NCBI GenBank assembly: GCA_003446375.1
Contig: DMAW01000054.1
Span: 1 to 11,905, forward strand
DNA: 11,905 bases
Direction: 5' to 3'
Source: Eubacteriaceae bacterium
GTDB lineage: Bacteria; Bacillota; Clostridia; Eubacteriales; Alkalibacteraceae
Shown: positions 6,564 through 11,905 of the stretch, piece after piece
Layout of the letters: each line of letters starts with the position of its first letter
Numbering within the stretch: position 1 is the stretch's first letter
Translations under genes and position numbers: made by a program
The notes under the pieces: generated by a model
Told to the model about the DNA's origin: nothing
The model's input: the letters and a program-made list of their open reading frames with translations, nothing else
The model's database searches: none

Positions 6564-7740
6564 GAATATTCATTCTTAATTTTTTTGAGTTGTTTTTTTC
6601 GTCTTATTTTCTTGTTCTGTCTATACACGTAAGTTCTAAGAATAGCGTAAGAAACAACTAAAATGACTAATGCTATGCCGGCGACAGATTTTAAGAGATC
6701 AAAAACGTTGAAAGGTTTCGCTATCGCTTGGGCAGATAACAAAGAAACTTTCCCAAGTTCAATTCCATTAAGGGTGTAAACTACTTCTCCAATGACTTCT
6801 CCTTTATCTAGTGGAAGCTCTATGTCTTTTTTCAGTGACACCTGAGAATCTATCAAGCTTGATTGGTCTTTAGGAATGGCGCAGACTAATTTGTTTCCGG
6901 CAATAAGATTTAAGGTTTCTCCTTCCAGAGATAAGGTTTCGACAACTTGATTTTCTTCTGAAAGAACTGCATGGGTATAATTTTCAAATCCGTATTTCAA
7001 CATGTTGTTGGTATCTTCATATGTCATGACTCCACTTGATTTTAGAACCACCGTGATTAGCCTTAAAGAGTCTCTTTCGGCAGCCGTTACCAGCGTATTT
7101 CCGGCCATTGACGTAAAACCCGTTTTCGTTGCGATGACATCCCTATTGAAATACTCACTTGAAGAGGATCGTATAAGCCTATTTTTCGTCCAGAGATATC
7201 TTTTCTCCTGATATTGGGTTTCAGGTATGCTGCTGTTGATTTTGGTCATTACTTCAGTAAGCTCAGGATGCTTTATGACTTCTTTCATTATCATGGCCAT
7301 ATCGTATGCTGTAGTGTAATGTTCGTCGTCATGAAGCCCGTTGGGATTGACGAAGTTTGATTGTACGGCTCCAAGCTCTTTTGCCCTCTTGTTCATAAGC
7401 TTTGAAAAGTCTTCTACAGATCCGCTGATGTGTTGAGCGATAGCAACGGCAGCATCGTTTGCCGACTCAATCATTAAAGCATCGAGGATCTGCTCGACAG
7501 TAAGTATTTCGCCAGGGATTAGATAAATTTGGCTGCTTCCTTTAAAAGAAGAGCGGTTAAAATTTTAGTTATGCTGGCGGGATAGTGTGTTTCACGGCTG
7601 TTTTTTTCAAATAAAATCTGCCCTGTAGAACCATCTATTAAAATGGCGGCATCAGACCCTACGGAAGGTTGTGCATTTACAGTATTTAAACCTGATAAAA
7701 GAAATAATAAGGTCAATGCGAAAAGAGTTTTTTTAAACAT
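6554..7740 (-). pseudogene. D-alanyl-D-alanine carboxypeptidase (DacF/PBP5 type), frameshifted with internal deletion
   Basis: The family trims the terminal D-Ala from peptidoglycan stem peptides outside the membrane. The N-terminal piece (start 7740, stop at 7519-7521, 73 codons) has a signal peptide (MFKKTLFALTLLFLLSGLNTVNA) and the catalytic SITK (Ser56, Lys59). The rest lies in the -1 frame, readable from 7540 as GSSQIYLIPGE and continuing through SAND, HYTTAYDMA, the KTG motif in ATKTGFTSMAG, a PBP5-C-like domain and a C-terminal membrane anchor (about 23 hydrophobic residues) to 6554. Joining the two at the junction leaves about 37 residues between the SxxK and SxN serines, against about 60 in Bacillus subtilis DacF. 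This suggests a deletion of some 70-80 bases that also shifted the frame. The downstream ATG at 7474 has no ribosome binding site. The rest looks intact, so the damage is recent, or a sequence error must be excluded. CGGAGGA (complement of 7746-7752) precedes the start. Confidence 0.85.
7540..7546 (-). other. Slippery-type heptamer T_TTA_AAG at the frame junction
   Basis: On the - strand TTTAAAG reads T_TTA_AAG in the zero frame of the N-terminal piece (codons 66-67). A -1 slip here would continue as GGA AGC AGC, exactly the frame of the remaining carboxypeptidase. It has the X-XXY-YYZ form of -1 recoding sites. I see no clear downstream stem or upstream stimulatory Shine-Dalgarno sequence, and the missing linker argues against a functional role. 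Confidence 0.35.
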
Positions 7741-7769
7741 GAGTATCCTCCGAAGTTTTATCTCTTACT

Positions 7770-7798
7770 AGTATAATAAATTAAAGGTTGAAAATCAA
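7770..7798 (-). promoter_or_regulatory. Sigma-A-type promoter of the carboxypeptidase
   Basis: Read on the - strand, TTGATT (complement of 7793-7798), a 17-base spacer and TATACT (complement of 7770-7775) form a good promoter about 30 bases before the start codon at 7740. It remains intact although the gene is broken. Confidence 0.7.
7772..7777 (+). promoter_or_regulatory. Possible -10 element for comEA
   Basis: A perfect TATAAT occurs on the + strand, overlapping the -10 of the divergent carboxypeptidase promoter. No matching -35 is seen 16-18 bases upstream. If used, it would give comEA a leader of about 75 bases. Confidence 0.3.
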
Positions 7799-7859
7799 AA
7801 TAAAAATAAAAAAAGGTTAATGTAAAAATATGTAGAAAAAGATAGAAGGAGGTGTTTGT

Positions 7860-8501
7860 GTGATAAAAGGAAAAATTGACAAACAAAGCCTGTGGATTAT
7901 TGGAATAAGCATATTGATCCTTAGTGCGCTTGGCTTGTTTTACTTAGATAAATCCAAGGAAGGAATATCTCTGGAAACGGCACTTCCTACGGATCAAAAC
8001 GAAGAATTTCAATTGGAAGAAACAGATGTCAGTGATGAGGCAAAAAAGAGTGCTGAAGAGAAAGAAGATATTTATGTTCATATTTCAGGGGAGGTCAAAA
8101 ATCCGGGGGTAGTTAAGTTGAAAAATGGCGCAAGGCTTTATGAAGCTGTAGAAAAGGCGGGAGGCATCACGGAAGAAGGTAATTATGACAGCGTAAATCT
8201 AGCATCTGTGGTAGCGGATCAACAAAAGGTGAAAATTGGAAATATCAATGATAAAAAAGGTGATGAGAATTTTCTTGATGATGGGAATGTGACAATCCAA
8301 TCAAATAATATGATAAATATAAATTCTGCAAATAAATCTGAACTTGAGACTTTGCCGGGCATCGGAGCTGCTATCGCACAGAAAATTTTAGAATACAGGG
8401 AAGAAAACAATGGCTTTAAAACTATAGATGAAATAAAAAATGTCAATCGAATAGGAGACAAGACATTCGAAATGATAAAAAACCTGATATCTGTAAATTG
8501 A
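7860..8501 (+). CDS. comEA: ComEA, membrane-anchored DNA receptor for uptake
   Basis: The product is 213 residues from a GTG start; AAGGAGG (7846-7852) lies 7 bases upstream. ComEA binds incoming double-stranded DNA at the outer face of the membrane and hands it to the ComEC channel. Order: one N-terminal membrane helix (about 11-29), an acidic linker (30-70), and an SLBB domain (72-126: IYVHISGEVKNPGVVKL, LYEAVEKAGGI). A second linker follows, then the helix-hairpin-helix DNA-binding pair (151-212) with ININSANKSELETLPGIGAAIA and FKTIDEIKNVNRIGDKTF. The second hairpin has NRIGDKT where KGIGxK is more usual; this is a mild deviation. comEC follows after 39 bases; comEB is not between them, as in many Clostridia. 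An intact comEA does not prove natural competence, since the genes persist in many bacteria never seen to take up DNA. Confidence 0.93.
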   Translation: MIKGKIDKQSLWIIGISILILSALGLFYLDKSKEGISLETALPTDQNEEFQLEETDVSDEAKKSAEEKEDIYVHISGEVKNPGVVKLKNGARLYEAVEKAGGITEEGNYDSVNLASVVADQQKVKIGNINDKKGDENFLDDGNVTIQSNNMININSANKSELETLPGIGAAIAQKILEYREENNGFKTIDEIKNVNRIGDKTFEMIKNLISVN

Positions 8502-8540
8502 TTTAAAGCACAGATAAGACAGAGCGGAAGCGGTGGTCTT

Positions 8541-10835
8541 TTGAGGCGTTTATTTGTTTATTTATTTGTTGGATCGATAGCAATCTCAGCTTCAGCGTAT
8601 TACAACAATGTGCAGCTACTGATATTTATTGTGCCTATAATAACGTTGATGATTGGAGCGTGTGAAAAAAAAGCAGAAAAAATAATTGTAGCATCGGTAG
8701 CAATATTGTTTTTCTTGCTGATTTTAAATAAGACGACGATTTTAGTCAATGCACAATCTAAACTAGAAATAAGCCAAGATATATCCATAACAGGTGTCGT
8801 CGTGGATTTTCCGGCAACTAAAAACGAAAGAATCGGGTTTGAAATTTATATGCCGAATTTGAAAGAAAAAGTGCAGTGTTATATAAACATAAGCGAAAAA
8901 AACATGGAGATCAAAAATGGAGATGTTCTGGAGATTTCAGGAACAGCTTACGCTCCGGATAAAAAGAGAAATCCCGGAGGTTTTGACTTTAACTTATACC
9001 TTAGGGCCAAAAAGATTTACTCGGTATTTTATGCAGATGCTGATTCGGTTGAATTTATAGGAAGTAACATAAACCCTATATTGAAACCATTTGTAGACTT
9101 TAGAGAGAAACTTATCGATTTGATTGAAAAAAATATGAGCGAAAGAAATGAAGATTTTTTAAAAGGCTTGGTTTTTGGTATAAAAGAGATGGATGATGAG
9201 CAATCTAGGATATTTGCAGAGGCTGGGATATCTCATGTTTTAGCAGTTTCAGGACTTCATGTAGGGTTTATATACGGATTTTTGATGCTTGTGGCAGCAA
9301 AAGCAAAAATTTCCGACAGGACTAGTTTTGTTTTCATATGCCTTATATTGATTTTATATACATTTCTTTGTGGATTCACTATTTCGGTAACAAGGGCATC
9401 TGCGATGGCGGTTATTCATCAAGCGGCAAAGCAATTAAAGATTCATTACGATACTTTGAATGCGCTCTTTTTCATAGGTTGTATCAATATTATCATAAAT
9501 CCGTTGACTGTTTATACGGCTTCTTTTCTGTTGTCTTATTCTGCAGTTTTTTCTATTACTGTATTTTATCCGTTTACTAAAGGTTTTTTTTCTAAATTGA
9601 GAATTAAGATATTAGAAAAAACTTTGGATGCGTTGCTTATTACATTTGCAGTTCAGGCTTTTACTTTTCCGATCATATCATTTATCTTTAATGGAGTATC
9701 ATTGATTTCTTTTATTTTGAACTTGGTAGTAGTCCCTATTGCAGGTTTTATGCTTTTGAGCTACATGACTTTGATGCCTGTTATGGTTTTATGGGATTCG
9801 GGAGCGACTATTGTTCTGTCTTTAATGAACATTTTAACAGATTTATGTTTTATTATTACAGAATCATTTATCGATGGAAAATTTTCATATGTTAATGTCC
9901 CCGCCATGTCTGTGGAACTTGTTTTATTGTACTACACGGTACTGTTTATGGCTGCGGGATACTTTTATCTTAATAAAAAATCAAATAAATTGGCGTTGGC
10001 GGCATGGGTTTGTGCTTTGTGGATATTGATAGTACCGGAACTGTTTTTAAGCAAAGAGCTGCATGTAACAGCGCTAGACGTCGGTCAAGGAGACAGCATT
10101 CTAATAGAGGCTCCCGGAGGGGAGAACATACTTATCGACGGTGGGGGATCGTATTATCGAAATATTGGTGAAGATATAATATTAAAGGCTTTATTAAATA
10201 AAAATATAAAAAAACTCGATCTTGTTGTCTGCACTCATTCGCACTTGGATCATATGGGTGGGATAATAGAGGTTTTGGAGTTTATGGACATTGACTATAT
10301 CATGATTAATCCACTGGAAGGCGAAGAGTACCTTCCGTTAACCGAAGAAGCCGTCAATAAAGGAACCCAGATCGTGAAGTCTGTAGAAGATATGAAGCTG
10401 GAGCTATCTAATGGCGTTAAACTTATTGGATTATATCCGGGAAAAGATTCTGTATATGTAGATGGAAACAATAGCTCAATAGTATTAAAATTGATTTATG
10501 ATGAGATATCATTTTTATTTACAGGGGATATTGAATCAAAAGCTGAAATTGAGCTGGATAAAATGGGAAAAGATCTGAATAGCAATGTGATAAAAATATC
10601 TCATCATGGAAGTGACACATCTACTACGGAAGGATTTATATCAAAAGTAGATCCGGATTACGCATTAATAAGCGTGGGAAGAAACAATAGGTTTTCACAC
10701 CCTTCGGACAAAACACTTGAAAGATTATCACAGGAAGGTATACAATATTACCGTACAGACTTAAGCGGTGCCGTGGTGTTTTCTACAGACGGCAAGAAAC
10801 TCGATATTAAAACATACATAGAGGGGCAACCATGA
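8541..10835 (+). CDS. comEC: ComEC/Rec2, DNA uptake channel with metallo-beta-lactamase-like domain
   Basis: The product is 764 residues, full length for the family. It forms the membrane channel through which single-stranded DNA enters the cell. Two N-terminal membrane segments (about 3-62) are followed by an extracellular OB-like DUF4131 region (about 75-170) ending in RNPGGFDFNLYLRAK. The polytopic competence domain (about 205-500) contains the signature SHVLAVSGLHVGF (231-243). The C-terminal metallo-beta-lactamase-like domain (508-755) contains ALDVGQGDSILIEAP, THSHLDHMGG (565-574; His566, His568, Asp570, His571), FTGDIE and SHHGSD; it is proposed to degrade the non-entering strand. All metal-ligand motifs are kept, so the protein looks functional. 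It starts with TTG and a weak, imperfect ribosome binding site (GGTGGT region), which suggests low translation. It overlaps holA by 4 bases (ATGA). Confidence 0.95.
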   Translation: MRRLFVYLFVGSIAISASAYYNNVQLLIFIVPIITLMIGACEKKAEKIIVASVAILFFLLILNKTTILVNAQSKLEISQDISITGVVVDFPATKNERIGFEIYMPNLKEKVQCYINISEKNMEIKNGDVLEISGTAYAPDKKRNPGGFDFNLYLRAKKIYSVFYADADSVEFIGSNINPILKPFVDFREKLIDLIEKNMSERNEDFLKGLVFGIKEMDDEQSRIFAEAGISHVLAVSGLHVGFIYGFLMLVAAKAKISDRTSFVFICLILILYTFLCGFTISVTRASAMAVIHQAAKQLKIHYDTLNALFFIGCINIIINPLTVYTASFLLSYSAVFSITVFYPFTKGFFSKLRIKILEKTLDALLITFAVQAFTFPIISFIFNGVSLISFILNLVVVPIAGFMLLSYMTLMPVMVLWDSGATIVLSLMNILTDLCFIITESFIDGKFSYVNVPAMSVELVLLYYTVLFMAAGYFYLNKKSNKLALAAWVCALWILIVPELFLSKELHVTALDVGQGDSILIEAPGGENILIDGGGSYYRNIGEDIILKALLNKNIKKLDLVVCTHSHLDHMGGIIEVLEFMDIDYIMINPLEGEEYLPLTEEAVNKGTQIVKSVEDMKLELSNGVKLIGLYPGKDSVYVDGNNSSIVLKLIYDEISFLFTGDIESKAEIELDKMGKDLNSNVIKISHHGSDTSTTEGFISKVDPDYALISVGRNNRFSHPSDKTLERLSQEGIQYYRTDLSGAVVFSTDGKKLDIKTYIEGQP

Positions 10836-11854
10836 ACTATAAAGAGCTTTTAAAAGATATAAAGGATAAGGCAATAGGGGAAGCATACTTGATTTTTGGA
10901 GAGGAATATCTTCTTTCTTCAATGATGGTTCAAAATTTGAAGAAAGAGATAATTGAAGAGAGCTTTGAACAACTGAATTTTCACAAGATTGATGATAAAA
11001 ACATTACAGCTGATGACATAATAAGCCAATGTGAGACAATGCCGTTTATGAGCGAAAAGAGGATGGTATTAGTATTGGATTATCCATTGTTTACATCTTC
11101 TGGCGGCAATGATAAAGACTCGGATAGGCTTATATCGTATATGAATGCTCCAAATAAGAGTACATGTCTTGTTTTCTTGAACAGAACAGTAGATAAGAAA
11201 AGAAAGCTGTATAAAAATCTTTCTAAGAATGGTAAGATTGTTGAATGTTCCAGGCTTGAAAAAAAGGATCTTGAAAAATGGATAGCTAAGCGCATAAAGA
11301 TGGCAGGGAAAACGGTAGATAAGATAACTATGGATTATTTTATCGAAGGATTAGATTATCTATCCAAAGATAGCAAAATTACTTTGAGCGACGTTGACAA
11401 TGAAACAGAAAAGCTTGTTGCGATAAGCGGAAGCAAAAGATTTGTATCAAAAGATGATGCTGAGAAAATAATGATTAAGAGTTTTGAATCCAATATTTTT
11501 AAGATGTTAGATCACATTGGAACAGGTAATCTGACAGAGGGATTGGAAATACTTAACTACTTATTTGAAAGTGGAGAGCCTGGGATAAAAATACTTTCCA
11601 TGATAGTAAGGCAGTTCAGGATAATGTATCAATGCAAAATTTTAAAAAAGAGAGGCTATTCAGCTGAAAATATTGCATCGATGACAGGATTGAGAACCTT
11701 TATGGTAAATAATGCTATAAGACAATCCAAAAAGTTTGATTTTAACAGGCTGAGAAATGCTTATAAAAGATGCGCAAATATCGATGTGATGTTGAAGAGC
11801 ACAAAAACAGATCCTAAAATACTTTTAGAGCTTCTATTATATGACTTCAGATAA
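10832..11854 (+). CDS. holA: DNA polymerase III delta subunit
   Basis: The product is 340 residues, the typical length. HolA is the clamp-loader subunit that contacts and opens the beta sliding clamp. The N-terminal AAA-like domain begins YKELLKDIKDKAIGEAYLIFGEEYLLSSMM; CETMPFMSEKRMVLVLDYPLF and NKSTCLVFLNRTVDKKRKLYK follow, as expected for the family. It lacks a Walker A site, normal for delta, which does not hydrolyse ATP. The middle (about 150-215) has the helical lid segment with DVDNETEKLVAI. The C-terminal collar (about 220-340) includes FKMLDHIGTGNLTEGLEIL and ILSMIVRQFRIMYQCKIL. The start codon overlaps the comEC stop (ATGA), with GAGGGG just before it, so translation is probably coupled. 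Position after comEC is the usual one in Firmicutes. Confidence 0.95.
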   Translation: MNYKELLKDIKDKAIGEAYLIFGEEYLLSSMMVQNLKKEIIEESFEQLNFHKIDDKNITADDIISQCETMPFMSEKRMVLVLDYPLFTSSGGNDKDSDRLISYMNAPNKSTCLVFLNRTVDKKRKLYKNLSKNGKIVECSRLEKKDLEKWIAKRIKMAGKTVDKITMDYFIEGLDYLSKDSKITLSDVDNETEKLVAISGSKRFVSKDDAEKIMIKSFESNIFKMLDHIGTGNLTEGLEILNYLFESGEPGIKILSMIVRQFRIMYQCKILKKRGYSAENIASMTGLRTFMVNNAIRQSKKFDFNRLRNAYKRCANIDVMLKSTKTDPKILLELLLYDFR

Positions 11855-11867
11855 ATTACAAAAAAAA

Positions 11868-11889
11868 TAGACTACTATTAAGTAGTCTC
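11868..11889 (-). terminator. Hairpin terminator oriented for an unseen convergent gene
   Basis: AGACTACT (11869-11876) and AGTAGTCT (11881-11888) form a perfect 8-bp stem with a 4-base loop. The T-tract is on the - strand (complement of the A-run at 11860-11867); nothing T-rich follows on the + strand. It therefore fits a gene entering from the right edge on the - strand better than holA, although holA ends only 14 bases away. Confidence 0.6.
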
Positions 11890-11905
11890 AGAATGTCGAC
11901 AATGC

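Noticed and set aside
7475..7540. Separate gene starting at ATG 7474
   Set aside because: No ribosome binding site precedes it and it begins in the middle of a conserved motif; it is the downstream part of the broken carboxypeptidase.
8219..8461. 80-codon - strand frame opposite comEA
   Set aside because: It is the complement of the helix-hairpin-helix region; no start signals.
1..11905. CRISPR arrays, insertion sequences, tRNA or rRNA genes, phage or defence genes
   Set aside because: No repeat-spacer pattern, terminal inverted repeats with a transposase, tRNA cloverleaf or defence-type domain was seen; the gene content is ordinary core metabolism, uptake and replication.

Overview
The window is AT-rich, densely coded chromosomal DNA. 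It has strong AGGAGG-type ribosome binding sites, several GTG and TTG start codons, short intergenic gaps and Rho-independent hairpins. Together with its gene content (a bacterial V/A-type ATPase operon, comEA-comEC next to holA, a sporulation-type D,D-carboxypeptidase family member and a HisJ-type PHP phosphatase), this points to a low-GC Firmicute, most likely an anaerobic member of the Clostridia. The species cannot be named from the sequence.

Region 1 (1-4977, + strand) is the distal part of a V/A-type ATPase/ATP synthase operon: the C-terminal part of the membrane rotor subunit K (c), then F, E, A (catalytic), B (non-catalytic) and D (central stalk). The genes overlap or are separated by at most 23 bases. 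Subunit C is not among them, and F precedes E. A hairpin terminator at 5062-5105 closes the operon. The two membrane residues that would mark Na+ coupling are not conserved in the visible part of K, which hints at H+ coupling.

Region 2 (5156-6544, + strand) is a two-gene unit: a RimJ/RimL-like GNAT acetyltransferase followed after 3 bases by a HisJ-type PHP phosphatase. A 9-bp inverted repeat lies just before the acetyltransferase.

Region 3 (6554-7740, - strand) is a D-alanyl-D-alanine carboxypeptidase (DacF/PBP5 type) that is broken. Its reading frame shifts between the SxxK and SxN motifs, and the stretch between them is about 23-27 residues too short, so an internal deletion is the simplest explanation. 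It converges with the phosphatase gene, and one 12-bp hairpin carries the stop codons of both genes.

Region 4 (7860-11854, + strand) is the DNA-uptake pair comEA and comEC, followed with a 4-base overlap by holA (DNA polymerase III delta subunit). This is a common Firmicute arrangement. A hairpin at the right edge has its T-tract on the - strand, so it probably ends an unseen convergent gene.

I found no undescribed system here. The features most worth checking are the broken carboxypeptidase, with a slippery-type heptamer exactly at its frame junction, the shared terminator, the missing ATPase C subunit and the K-subunit ion-site residues.
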